From NCBI GenBank assembly GCA_030549495.1, contig JAUIRK010001050.1:434001-498000 (forward strand): a stretch of 64,000 nt of DNA, written 5' to 3'. The notes under the pieces are model-generated. The model did no database searches. It was not told the origin of the DNA and saw only the letters and a list, made by a program, of their open reading frames with translations. The DNA is from Nectonema munidae. Taxonomy: Eukaryota > Nematomorpha > Nectonematoida > Nectonematidae. Of this stretch, positions 1-10,699 are shown one piece after another. Each line of letters begins with the position of its first letter. Position 1 is the first letter of the stretch. A program made the position numbers and the translations under genes.

Positions 1-290
1 AAATTCCATAATTTATTTCTACCTTTAGAGTTTCGGAAATTACATCTTAATCAGGTTATCGAGATTCTTATGATAATTTTAAATTTATATTCGATATTTA
101 AAAGTGTTTTCATAAATTCTATTGTAAACCAAATTTTTTGAATTTGCTATCAGTTAAAAATGATTATTATATCATTTTGATGATGTCCCTCAATTTCATT
201 TTAAAAGTGCGATGAAAGAAAGGCAGTACAAGGAGGTTTATCACAACATGATTAATATTTAATATCTTTTTTTCAATAATGTCGATTTTT
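1..290. other. AT-rich sequence, nothing recognised
   Basis: No open frame, repeat end or splice-bounded exon could be supported in this stretch. Confidence 0.5.
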
Positions 291-296
291 TTGATA

Positions 297-1530
297 TACC
301 ATAAATTTCGGCGTATAAGTCGAGGTTATAAGTTTAGCCTAAAAATCTTGATTTTGAGATATACCTCCCGTATAAGTCGACCCCCTTTTCTGGTTCAAAT
401 TGCTTGGTTGGAATATTCCAGTCGGCATTAAAGGTAAGACGTAGCTAAGGAAATAGTATTTAATAATCAACTGTATCATTTTTGCCGACTCAATCTTGCG
501 CTCTCACTCACGTGACGTTCACGCTGACTTATTCGTTTTGCCATCATGGCATGCTTGCTTGACAAAAAAGGCTTTCACTTAAAGAAGGAGTGTCACGTTT
601 TATGCACTTTATGGTATTCATGTCTAGATTATTTATTGTCTAAAAATTTATTGATTTTTTTCATCTGGTGTTTCTAACCTTGCTACGCTTAGCAATAAAA
701 TTTTAATTTAGAAATTTTAAATCGTTAAACAAGCAAGATGTCTGGTCTACTACAAAAAAGGATGAAATATGATGCAGCGTTTAAGATAAAAGTCGTTCTA
801 GCTGTCAAAGACAGTAGCAACAGTCCGCCACTATTGCATAAGTGAAAAATTGGTAAGAGATTGGAGGAGGGCAGAAAATAGTATTAAAGATTTGCCTTTA
901 ACCAAATGTGCGAATCGTCGTCAAAATCCAGAAAATGGTCAAGATTAGAGGAGGAAATAGTGATATGGGTGTCATCTGAATTCTGAACGTCAATGTGGCA
1001 GAATCGTAACAAGAGCCCTTATCCATCTGAAAGCTTTACGATGGACAGCTAAGAACAAAGAAGACAGCATGGATTTCAAGGCAACTGTCGTCATTCGCCA
1101 AAAGACAAAACGTGCTCAACAGCTGCCAAAAGATTTGGACTAACAAGATCACGCAATTCCAGACTTTTGTCATCAATCGAAATAAAACGATATGGCTCAT
1201 ATTGGAAATATGGAGGAAACGCCCATGTTTTTTGATGTTGTCGGCAACACTACAATTAACAAAAAAGGAGAGGACTGTTCTGGTGACGACCACATGGCAT
1301 GAAAAACAACACTTCACCGTCGTATTGGCATGCCTCTCTGATGCAACAAAACTGCCACCTATCATAATATTTAAAAGAAAAACGATGCCAAAAAACAAGT
1401 ACCACCAGAAGTCGTTATACAAGAAAAGGGATGGATGGACGATAGTGGATGTATCAAATGGATTAAGGAAGTGCGGGCCCATTGGCCAAGCGTTATGCAA
1501 AACCCAAATCGTTGTTAGTGTGGGACATGT
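297..1530 (+). pseudogene. Broken pogo/Tigger-type DNA transposon
   Basis: The left part carries two copies of a GTATAAGTCGA motif (about 312 and 370), typical of the outer region of pogo/Tigger elements. From ATG 738 a frame reads MSGLLQKRMKYDAAFKIKVV, the helix-turn-helix start of this family. Between about 1190 and 1530, in shifting frames, come pieces of the DDE domain: a stretch close to VNKKGE..TVLV, then HEKQHFTVVLACLSDATKLP, PPIIIFKRKTMPK and finally LLVWDMF. The copy has several stops and frame changes and is not functional. It stops abruptly at 1530, where a TTAA-type element begins, so the right half and right terminal repeat are missing. No host function is implied. Confidence 0.75.
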
Positions 1531-2012
1531 TTAACCCTATTAGTGACGGCCTATTTTCATTTCCTCAGTTCTCTTCCTATTTTCATTTCCTCAGTTTCCT
1601 CGGTTTTTCTTGAATGATTGCAAATTTTTACTAAATTTTCGCGTGAACCTTCTAAATGATTGATTGCGAATCTGATCATGACATTTATTTTTCATAAAAA
1701 TCAATCAAACTTGTCAAAAAGTGATTGATATTTGACACCTCAACTAAAAAAAGAAACCTAGTTTAAATTGGTATACAAAATTTTTTAGAAATATATACCC
1801 ATTTTTGAGTGTGCTGAACACGATGGTCACGTTTATTTTTTTAAAAAATAAGCTAAACTTGTCAAAAAATTGATTGATATATTACAGCTCAACTAAAAAA
1901 AGAAACTTTTAGTTTAAATGGGTATAAAAAGTTTTTTTACACAAATATACCCATTTTCAAGTGTGCTGAACACGATGGTTACGTTTATTTTTAAAAAAAA
2001 TTATGACATAAG
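1531..2012 (+). mobile_element. Relic left end of the TTAA-type repeat element
   Basis: The sequence TTAA plus CCCTATTAGTG begins exactly where the pogo transposase frame is cut, matching the end of the large element at 57816. It is followed by two diverged units about 148 bp apart (shared TTGTCAAAAA at 1711 and 1859, and a repeated GTGCTGAACACGATGGT block). These are the same repeat type as the first array of the large element, where the block reads ATGCTGAATTCAGTGGT. No right end is seen, so this is a truncated copy. Confidence 0.75.
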
Positions 2013-2132
2013 GTACCATATAATATAATTGACATAAGGTACCGTGAGTGTGTTTTCATTGACTTGGCGTACAGCTTATGTCAAACTGAACAAATTGTTA
2101 TCGATAAGGAATCGAATCCAGAGGCTTCCGTG

Positions 2133-2493
2133 CAATGTTCCCACTAATTTTTTTGTTTGCGCAAAAATAAAATCATCTGGGCAAAAAATATTTAAACCAA
2201 AAACAACTGCACAATTTTTTAAAGAAATATTTAATATTTAGTTATATCTTATGAGGAAAAAAATGATCTCAAAAAAAACTCATCATCTCCACTCTTGATA
2301 TTATTGTGAGATTGACGTATTTTCATTGATGAACTTCTTTCCAATTAAAATGGCTTTTCATCAATTCACGGATAGTGCAACATTACCGAATTTTTTTTCC
2401 GTAATTAGTTGCTGCGCAAAAGTTAAAACTGCTGCGCAAATATAAAAAAATCACTGCGCAATTGCGCTGCTGCGCATCTTAGAGGGAACTTTG
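2133..2493. mobile_element. hAT-type MITE with CAATGTTCCC ends
   Basis: The 361-bp insert has inverted ends CAATGTTCCCACTAA and CAAAGTTCCCTCTAA (13 of 15 identical) and is flanked by an exact 8-bp duplication CTTCCGTG (2125-2132 and 2494-2501). Five TGCGCA motifs lie inside: one near the left end and four crowded near the right end, as expected for subterminal transposase-binding sites. It has no coding capacity. Confidence 0.85.
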
Positions 2494-2556
2494 CTTCCGT
2501 GCTGAGTCAATCATCTCAAACAATCTGCCATGCACCCCATAGAGTATGCTGTAGGG

Positions 2557-3709
2557 CATGCATGGGCAACCTTTGTTCACTTGTGGGCCAGATTATGCTA
2601 TCCAAGACTGGCTGCGGGCCAGGAGCCCTAATTATAGATTTACAAAGTATGTATGCATACATAGTTATGCTTATTATATACTATTCATATAAGCATTTAT
2701 TAAACTACTGATTTTTATCAATATGATTTTATATATTGATCGTTTACTTTTAATAGAAAGGTTCAGGAAGAAAAATAGTAAAAGCTGAAAATATTTATTT
2801 AAATATTTTTTTAAACACATAGTTTAGTAGAATTATTATTACATATGAGAAAAAATTATTTACTGAAACACTTTTTTTTATTAATCTTGTAACTACATGT
2901 AAGAAAAATTGTAACAAACCTCATTCTAATGCGAAATTTGGACATGATGTTTAGTTACGAGTGTCTCAATGTTTGGTGAAATGCTAGAGGCGGCTATTCT
3001 TAGGTTATTTTCAAGGTATGAAAACTATCAAGGTCCGTCAGCCTTGATCTTGTTTTTGATTTTGCATATTTCATTTTCGTAAACTGCTGCTCACATATAT
3101 AAGAACTCCCGAATAGTGACATTTTTTTTCTTGCAAAATCTGTGATCCTGTGGAAAGCTTCTTTAGGTAGATTTTTTTTAAAACTCCACTTATGAATAAT
3201 CTCTTATTTTTCGTCTCAAATCTTCATTTCCTTTAAGTTCAATCAATTCCATCTGCAGTTCCTCTGGAGCTTCCTCAACATTCATATCAAATGGTGAAGA
3301 GAAAACATGTAGATTAGTTTCTTGTGAACTGAAATCTTGAAACATACTTATGAATTCTTTGTGAATTGATATAAGCTCATCAGCATAGGAAGTGCAGTCT
3401 GCTTTGCACAAATGTAGGGAAATGGAAAGTATTACCATTTCTCAGCTGTTTTTCCCACAGTTGAATTTTTTTTGAAATGTTCGGATATGAGTGTACAACT
3501 GATGAACAAATTCTCTCTTTCCTTGCAATTTTGAATTTAAGCCATTCAGATATGAAGTAAAGTCAACAAGAAAAGCAATAAAAATAATATTTTTTATTAA
3601 TTTACATCCACTTTTATTATACTGGAACGGACTCAAAAGTCTCCGCGGGCGAGATGAAAAGCTTTCGTGGGCCGAATTTGGCCCGAGGGCCGTAGGTTGC
3701 CCATGCATG
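2557..3709 (-). mobile_element. hAT element with ZBED5/GTF2IRD2-like transposase remnant
   Basis: The 1153-bp element has inverted ends starting CATGCATGGGCAACCT and an exact 8-bp target duplication CTGTAGGG (2549-2556 and 3710-3717). On the - strand the fragments AFLVDFTSYLNGLNSKLQGK (near 3580) and, further on, ISMFQDFSSQETN, HVFSSPFDMNVE and LQMELIELKGNEDL match the middle of the hAT transposases related to ZBED5 and GTF2IRD2. Only the central part of the domain survives; the zinc finger, most of the catalytic core and the dimerisation end are gone, so it is non-autonomous. Confidence 0.85.
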
Positions 3710-4462
3710 CTGTAGGGGATACGTCAAATTAGTTTTCAAAAAACTTAAGTTATGGTCTAAAATTTTTTAGTTTTTGTTGAAGCTCTATAACTTTTTTTCC
3801 TTAAAAGTTATTATAAATAGCAAATCATTTCAAAATGTTAAAAGTTATTTTACTTTTTGTAGATTTTTGTAGCTTGCACCAAATTAGCTTTTAAACCATT
3901 TTTGAATGATGCTGAGAAAAATTAAATAATGCAATCTTAATTTATTGTTTGATTTTTGGTTGCACAATTTTATCTTTATTTTATACCTTTTTTGAGAGTC
4001 TAACTAGCTTACACTTATTCGTATACACTAAAAAGGATGAAAAAATTCTAATACCAAGTTTTCTAACTTTAGTTCTGTTTTACATTTTTGATAGAAATTA
4101 CCTCAGAAAAGTTATTTAATTGGGATTTGTTTTTTTAAATTTATTTTTCTCAATGAAACATTTTTTAGGAAGAAGGAACAACTTAAAATTAATGAATGAT
4201 TTTTTTCATTCAATAAAATTTCCAATTTTTTTATTGTTAATTTATATCTTTACCCCCTTTCTACACATAATTTGGAGATGGTGCGCATCTGTTTGAAGTT
4301 AGAAAGAAGGAGCTATATATAAGTCCTCATTCATTGTTGACGTTAAGCTTAATAGGGGGAGGGGGTTGAAGTTTACATTAAGCTTAATTAAGAATGGACA
4401 AAAGAGGAGTAGGAATTCAGCTAAATTTGTTGTCTTTTTTTGAAGATGCTTGAACGTCCGCC

Positions 4463-5100
4463 CCTATTCCAATAATTTCAAGGATGTGCGCCCCTGAATC
4501 AATCACATTTTTTCCGTATAAACATCGTAGGGTGTCTAATAGACTCTTTTCCTTCAGACTACATTCACTCATAAAACGCTCCAACATTCAGTTATTTGTT
4601 TTCTCTATCAATCAAATATTCATTTATCAATTCCTGTAATGTGCCTGATAGACTACTTCATTTTCAATTGAAAAACCTATTCGCCCCCCCCCCCCCCCTG
4701 AACAATTTTGGATTTTTTAAACTAGTGTATATGCGATATGCAAATTTAATTAAAATATTTTCGCTGGAAGTATAGTATTTAAATTTCACTAATTTTGTAA
4801 AAAAATATAAAGTAGTCTTATAAATTTAGGTATGCGCTGAACACACTCTATTTTAAAGGATTGCTTGAATATTTGTTCTCCCGTGGTATTTCCAGACCAC
4901 TAATTTTGAAAATTGCAAAAAAAATTCGCCTTCCAAATAATTTTGAGGATGTGCGCCCCTGATTTAATGATAAATAAGAAATTTAGTGATATAATTTTTA
5001 TAAAAATTGTAAAATTACACGGTGAAAAATATTTTTGGCTACTAATCTAACTAATCCGAGCACTTTTAACCCTCCTTGGTTTGATTCTTGTTCTTTATTT
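4463..5100. other. AT-rich spacer with MITE end motifs and a C-run
   Basis: No gene is seen. It holds two copies of GGATGTGCGCCCCTG (4482-4496 and 4947-4961), the terminal motif of a MITE family seen again at 25217 and 47979, and a run of about 15 C at 4684. Confidence 0.5.
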
Positions 5101-5960
5101 AATCCAACAGGGAGCTTTGAAATATAAATCTCAATCCGACCTCTATTGTTTTACTTACAAATACACTCTCAGCTTCTAGTTGACTTCATTTTCCTATACT
5201 TTATATGGTATCTAATTTTACTCTCTAAACTGATTCTAACTTGGTATCTCTACTTTCATCAGAAATTCATTTTGTGCTGTTCAAAAAAAACTTTTTCAGA
5301 GATTTATTTAGCTCAGAATTTAAGCAATTTCATTACTTTTCTATTGATCCCTTTGTTGATCCTGTCTTTTTTTTTTTTATCAATATCATGTGTTGTATTT
5401 CAGTAGTTATGAACAAATATCACTCTGAATATTTGCTAACCAATCCTTTTTCAAAATTTGTTTTCTTGGTTAATCCATTTATAATTCTCTTTTTTCAATT
5501 GCAAAAACTTTTCCACCTCAAAAATATTCACACCGAACGAAAAAATTTGTCAAATTTGATTCACAATTATAAAAATTTTTTTAGAAGGCTAATCCTTATA
5601 TATTGATGTCTGTCATATTTATGGTAACTCTAACTGTTTTAAAATTTTTAGATCACTTTTTTAGTCAATTGATGATTAAGATAAAAATTTAAGATTTTTA
5701 CTTCAGAATGGAGGATATTCTATTTCACGGTCAAGATGTTTTTTGAAAATCTCAATACTATATTTTTACTATTATTTCATTGGAAAACGGTATATCTTCC
5801 GTGTAGACAACTTATATACTTGTTTCTTAAAACTATATAGCTCCAGAAAGGATTACTATATCGAAGATATAGAAGCGCTTTACTATTTCATTTTTTTATG
5901 ATCACGCGTTCTCATTTAAATGTCTTTCAGTTGCCTTACTTCTCATCAACTTAAATTTTT
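5100..5960 (+). repeat. Diverged relic of the TTAA element's internal segment
   Basis: Short matches occur in the same order as in 59.15-59.77 kb: TTTTTTTATCAATATC, TGAATATTTGCTAACCAATC, TTCAATTGCAAAAACTTTTCCAC and a GATCAC..GTTCTC block at about 5899. These correspond to the unique middle of the large element. The open frames here (86 and 121 codons) are T-rich low-complexity and I do not think they are genes. Divergence is high, so this would be an old copy. Confidence 0.5.
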
Positions 5961-8900
5961 GTACTATAATAAACAACGATTAAGTGCAGGAGGTTTCATT
6001 TATTCTTCCGCGTATGACCAATTCGATATCATCGAGGATGTCTATATTGAGACAATACGAATCTTTTATTAGCTTTATGAAGTGCATTTGTGAACAGACC
6101 TTGATGTATAATAGGGGTAAAATGACTATACAGAGTTAAGAAATTCTTCTCACAATAGTTAATAAAAGAGACGAAGTTAGTGAAGGGGTCTAAAACGCCC
6201 CGAATACAGTATGAATGAAGCAATGTAGTGGTTAATCCTCCTAGCTGCTTGGGTAAGCTTTGTAAGTAAAGTTAAAAATAGCAAGTTATTAAGAGGTAAG
6301 GAATATGTTAATTATAAGAAAGAGAGAGAGCAGTCGATAAGGTATTCGAAATACTTTTATTTAATTAATCTAAATAGCTAAAAAGTTAGGAAAAGATCTT
6401 TTTTAAAAATTGTAAAAAAAGTTATTTAAAATTCATTTAATTTTTCCACTTGAATTATTATTTCCGAATATTAAAAATCTTTTTTTTCAAAATGTCATAT
6501 TTTAACCTCCTATAAAAGTGGTGGGTATATCGTCCTATATACACATTGTTGTTATATATACATATAATCACTTTTTTTCGTAAAATTTGATCAAAAGTTG
6601 TTAACATTTTTTGAAATTGATATAAGTTTCCATTTTTATATCAGCTATGCAAAATTTGTTCAGTTTACATATTGTCTAAAAAAGTTTATAAGCGCTCAAA
6701 ATTTTTTACAAAAATATGTATAGTTTGCTCCGCTTCTTTGGCATATAAAATGCCTGTCAAACTATCCATATATGCAAAAATTAGTTTATTGAAAATTAAA
6801 AAATTGCAAAAATCCGATAATATATTTTATTCCATCGTATTTTTGGGAAGAAGAAATATTCTTTAAAGTTTCTTTATTTTACCGGAGATATCGATAAAAT
6901 CCAAAATAAGAAATTTTTTGAACAAATTTACTATCAGAATGCTTTTTACTGCTTCCATAGATAATAATCGGATTCTACAATCATTTCATTGATACTTCAA
7001 AAGAGAAAAAATTCCCTTTATATTTGCGCTATGAGCTTGTAATCCAAAAATAAATTAAGCAATTTTCAGTAACTCAGGAAGGCTATCTAAAGGCTTTTTT
7101 TTTAAAATTCGTCCATTTTTCATTTGTTGATAGTAGTTGAAAATTAGTATTTTCTTTTTATCATTCATAAAAAATTTAAATACATAAATTGACCAAGTAA
7201 TTTTAAATCATCTATTTTAATATTAAATGATTTAAAGATGAGCACGAGAGAAAATACAGACAAGTTAGATTTTAGAAAAAAGACGAACAAAATTTTTTTC
7301 TCCAAAATTCCGCATTTGTCCATACAAATCCGCACGTCTGGTCACCCTAGGTGTATGGGCTCTGTTAAGATACGCTGATTTAAATACTCTTTCAATTTGG
7401 TCACTTGAGTGTGGTCATATCAACAATGATAGAGCATAATTCTTAAGTGGAAAGGATTTAAACCTGATCGTCCTTGTAATCTCAATTTTTCAATACATAT
7501 TTTTTGGCAACTTTTTTTCCAGTTCTCTAACTATAATTGCCAACATCGAGCTCTTATCTGTTGTGAAGGTCATTTTCTTTTCAAACCTGTATTCCAAATA
7601 TAGTGTAAGATACAAATAACCATCAATTTCTGTATTAGGAACATAATTTTTAGAGATTATTTAAATCATGAACTTTAATAAGAATTGGATTCTAAAAAAA
7701 ACAAATTTATTTCATCAGCGTACACTAATAAATAATTTTAGCAGAGTAGCATTTTTACGAGATTATACAAACGGTTTTTGTATACACAGATTTCAATGTC
7801 AAAAAAGAAAATTATATTTGTCCCTCCCTTATTTGAATGAAAAATTGTCGAAAAAAAACATTAAAATATATTTCCGATAAAGAGAAAAGTGCTTTGTTTC
7901 CATTAAAACAAATATTGTTTATACTACTTCAAAGTTGTTTCTTCAATTATTATCGAAAGATTCTACTCCTAACTATCTCAAATCTTCTATAATATACAAG
8001 TTCAAATATGTTTTTTACATATATAGGTAGAACTAAGAATCATCTTACCACAAGGATTACTCAGAAAACCTAATTCCTCTAGAGTTATTCCCTTGATAGG
8101 AGTATTTAAAAAAATTAATATTTTAAACCTATTTAAAAAACTCCATTTATTTTGTTCATTAATGCTCTCTTGGTTTTAATCAAACATAATTGAGAATTTA
8201 ATATATTTTTTTTAATTTTCAATGTTTCAAATTAAAACTCATTATTGGGATCGTACAAAACGTTGGTATCGTCCCATCACTACTACTAATAATTAATAAA
8301 AAATAAACTAAAAAAATATTACTAGGTTTAATAAAATAAAAATATAATCTAAAACGGAAAAGGAATTCAAAATTATCATAAATCTGTATGCGACCGATCC
8401 TGAAAAATTGACTGAAATGGATTTTTTAGCAAGAATTATAAACAGATTATTGTCATGAAAAAATTATTGAATTCAAATTCTTCAGCAAAATCGAAAAATT
8501 TAGATTTTAATAAGGGAAAAAGTTGCCAAAAAATAATTATGTATTGAAAAACTTATTAGCTTAATGAAACCAACTTCATCAATTTTAAAATAAAAAGCAG
8601 GTAAGTTACAATTAAAATATTTTTGTGAATAAAATGTAATCATATGGGAAAATCGTCCCAAAGTCGAAATTTTGGATAAAAATTTGCAATGCCCCTTTTT
8701 ACCGCAATTTTACCCTTTTAGAGTGAATAACTTGATGTTTTATATAAAATATTCATCCTGAAGTGCTCAAAAAAGTTGTTCAGAAAAAGTTTTGTTATTT
8801 TTAGGAAAATTTTTTGCCTTTATATCGAAAAAATTGAGTAAAGCTGAATTTTCATATTCGTGTGTCGATCATATATGGAGCCTAGGGTTTTGTTCCAGAT
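5961..8900. other. AT-rich sequence with two lone transposon ends
   Basis: No supported gene. Two sites resemble lone right ends of hAT elements: GTCTGGTCACCCTAG ending at about 7350, and GTATCGTCCCATCACTA near 8268-8284. No matching left ends were found. Confidence 0.4.
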
Positions 8901-8949
8901 TATCTGGATTTGATTCCTGACCGTGACTATCCTTACCATCTGCCCATCT

Positions 8950-9036
8950 ATGAAAGATTATTCTTCCCTATGGAAGAAGCACTCTTCGGATACGTATTTT
9001 GCGTTTTATTTTGCTAATTTTTGTCTTTGTATTTAG
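8950..9036 (+). other. Possible upstream coding exon and 43-nt intron of CYP51
   Basis: An ATG at 8950 opens a short frame (MKDYSSLWKKHSSD) ending at a GTATTT donor at 8994. A matching acceptor TTTGTATTTAG ends at 9036. Splicing would join this frame to CYP51 in frame (..SSDTFNMISDF) and add 17 residues before Met 9044. The same exon may instead be 5' UTR. In another frame the stretch from about 8914 reads openly as YLDLIPDRDYPYHLPIYERL and on to FPMEEALFGY, which looks coding but cannot be spliced into CYP51 in frame. Confidence 0.35.
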
Positions 9037-9043
9037 CTTTAAC

Positions 9044-10561
9044 ATGATTTCCGATTTCTTGTTTGATGTACTCTGTCTGGGATCTCTAGGAACGATTACT
9101 CTAACCTTATTTGCTTCCTACTTTCTTTTGAAATTTTTGATAGGAAATACGAAGTATTCTCCATCTGAGGGTTTAAAGCTTCCACCTGAAGTTCCTTCTA
9201 AGATTCCATATGTGGGGAGCGCTTTAGATTTTGGATCTGACCCCTTTTCATTTTTGATGAAATCGGTTGAAAAGTACGGCAGTGTGTTCACAATCAAAAT
9301 GCTGGGCAACAAATGCACCTTTTTACTCGGTTCTTCGGAATCCACCCTCTTGTTTAACAGCAAAAATGAGGATTTGAACGCCGAGGAAATTTACGGAAAA
9401 TTAGTTACACCTGTGTTTGGACGGAGAGTGGTTTACGATGTTGTAAATGAGATCTTTCTTCAGCAAAAGAAGTTCGTGAAGCTTGGTCTGACGATCTCTC
9501 GATTTCGAAATTACGTTCCACTTATTGAAAGAGAAGCACAGCTCTTTTGCCAAAAGTGGCTTGACAACACGATCCCTGGAAAAGAAGGTGTGATTGATAT
9601 TTTCATGGAGATGAGTGAACTTGTCATCTACACCTCCACCACTTGTCTGCATGGGCCAGCTATACGCGCCAAGTTGGGTGCGGATGTGACGCAGTTGTAT
9701 CTGGACTTGGACGGCGGCTTTTGTCTCGCTGCCTGGCTCCTCCCCTCCTTCTTATCGTGGGTTCCACTACCGCAATTTAGAAGACGTGACAAAGCTCTTC
9801 ACATAATTCAATCTAAGTTTCACGAAATCATTAAGGAGAGGCGTGAGATGTTGTCATGTAACAGCTCCATCCATCACGACGACCTCCTGCAAACATTTTT
9901 GGACGCCAGTTACAAAGATGGGCGCCCCTTTGACGATGAAGAAATCACGAATTTGTGTGTGGCTCTTTTGATGGCCGGACAACACACTTCGTCCACAACG
10001 TCCACCTGGTTGATTTTTTTTTTAGCCAAGCACTCAGAGATCCAAGAAGAAGTGTATGCGGAAATTTGCAAAGTCTTTGATGAAGATGATTCCCTGGATT
10101 ACGATCTTGTGAACAAGTGTTGCTTGTTGGAGCGCTGCATCAAAGAGACTCTAAGAATTCGGCCACCTCTTCTCAATCTGTTGCGTTTGTGCAAAAGGGA
10201 GCAGAGGGTCAACGGTTTTGCCATTCCTCCCGGACATCATGTGGCCGTATCCACCTACTTTAACAATAATGACCCAAATGTCTGGAAAAATCCACATGTC
10301 TTCAATCCCAATCGCTTTTTCGACGAGGAATACAACAACCCTGAAAAGTTTAAGTTCGTTCCGTTTGGCGCAGGCTGGCACCGCTGTATCGGAGAGAAGT
10401 TTGCGTACATCCAGTTGAAGTGCATCGTAATCACGTTGTTGCGAAAGTTTTCGTTTCAGCTGATCGACAACCACTTTCCCCAACCTAACTTTAAAACTCT
10501 TCTTTACATGCCAACGAAACCGGTGCTCAGGTATGTGAGGCGTTGTGAATTCGCGGCTTGA
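9044..10561 (+). CDS. CYP51: Sterol 14-alpha-demethylase (cytochrome P450 family 51)
   Basis: CYP51 is the ER-membrane monooxygenase that removes the 14-alpha methyl group of lanosterol-type sterols, using NADPH and cytochrome P450 reductase. The 505-residue product has a hydrophobic N-terminal anchor (about residues 9-31), the CYP51 signature YGKLVTPVFGRRVVYDV from residue 117, the I-helix AGQHTSSTTS at 311, the K-helix ETLR at 368, FNPNRF at 420 and the haem loop FGAGWHRCIG with Cys448. The residue after YGK is Leu, as in animal and fungal enzymes. Trp445 replaces the usual Arg of FGAGRHRCIG; otherwise nothing essential is missing, and length is normal for the family. I chose ATG 9044 because the in-frame sequence upstream has no ATG and ends in an acceptor-like TTTGTATTTAG (9026-9036). 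The frame has no internal intron and looks near 45-50% G+C against below 30% in the flanks. An AATAAA lies 93 bp past the stop. Confidence 0.93.
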   Translation: MISDFLFDVLCLGSLGTITLTLFASYFLLKFLIGNTKYSPSEGLKLPPEVPSKIPYVGSALDFGSDPFSFLMKSVEKYGSVFTIKMLGNKCTFLLGSSESTLLFNSKNEDLNAEEIYGKLVTPVFGRRVVYDVVNEIFLQQKKFVKLGLTISRFRNYVPLIEREAQLFCQKWLDNTIPGKEGVIDIFMEMSELVIYTSTTCLHGPAIRAKLGADVTQLYLDLDGGFCLAAWLLPSFLSWVPLPQFRRRDKALHIIQSKFHEIIKERREMLSCNSSIHHDDLLQTFLDASYKDGRPFDDEEITNLCVALLMAGQHTSSTTSTWLIFFLAKHSEIQEEVYAEICKVFDEDDSLDYDLVNKCCLLERCIKETLRIRPPLLNLLRLCKREQRVNGFAIPPGHHVAVSTYFNNNDPNVWKNPHVFNPNRFFDEEYNNPEKFKFVPFGAGWHRCIGEKFAYIQLKCIVITLLRKFSFQLIDNHFPQPNFKTLLYMPTKPVLRYVRRCEFAA

Positions 10562-10653
10562 ACCGGTTGTCATTTTTGTTTGAACGAGGCGATCATTTGC
10601 TCACATTTACTGGAGAAGTCATCATTTATTTTCTTTTAACCCATTTTATCACC

Positions 10654-10659
10654 AATAAA
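10654..10659 (+). promoter_or_regulatory. Polyadenylation signal of CYP51
   Basis: A canonical AATAAA follows the CYP51 stop codon by about 93 nt, the usual spacing for a compact animal 3' UTR. No other signal is as well placed. Confidence 0.55.
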
Positions 10660-10699
10660 AACGCTTGGATTTCAGCGAATGATTCAAACTCTTGCTAAA

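Larger units (their letters stand above)
2034..4462 (-). repeat. Composite interspersed repeat, copy A, with two nested insertions
   Basis: With the two insertions taken out, about 0.9 kb matches copy B (19033-19943), which lies in the opposite orientation. Shared landmarks are GGTACCGTG at the left, ATCGAATCCAGAGGCTTCC, the CAAATTAGTTTTCAAAAAAC block at 3725, and the AAGCTTAAT block near 4345-4390. Read on the - strand, the left part has a tRNA-like stretch with a B-box-like GATTCGATTCC (cleaner in copy B), suggesting a tRNA-derived SINE head joined to about 750 bp of other repeat sequence. Copy A is broken at 2133-2493 and 2557-3709 by hAT-type insertions. Confidence 0.75.

Noticed and set aside
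5146-5606. 86- and 121-codon frames rich in Phe/Ser/Leu
   Set aside because: T-rich low-complexity sequence inside a relic of the TTAA element; no start context or splice support.
10151-10573. 140-codon open frame antisense to CYP51
   Set aside because: It is a by-product of the GC-rich CYP51 codons on the other strand, with no family signal.
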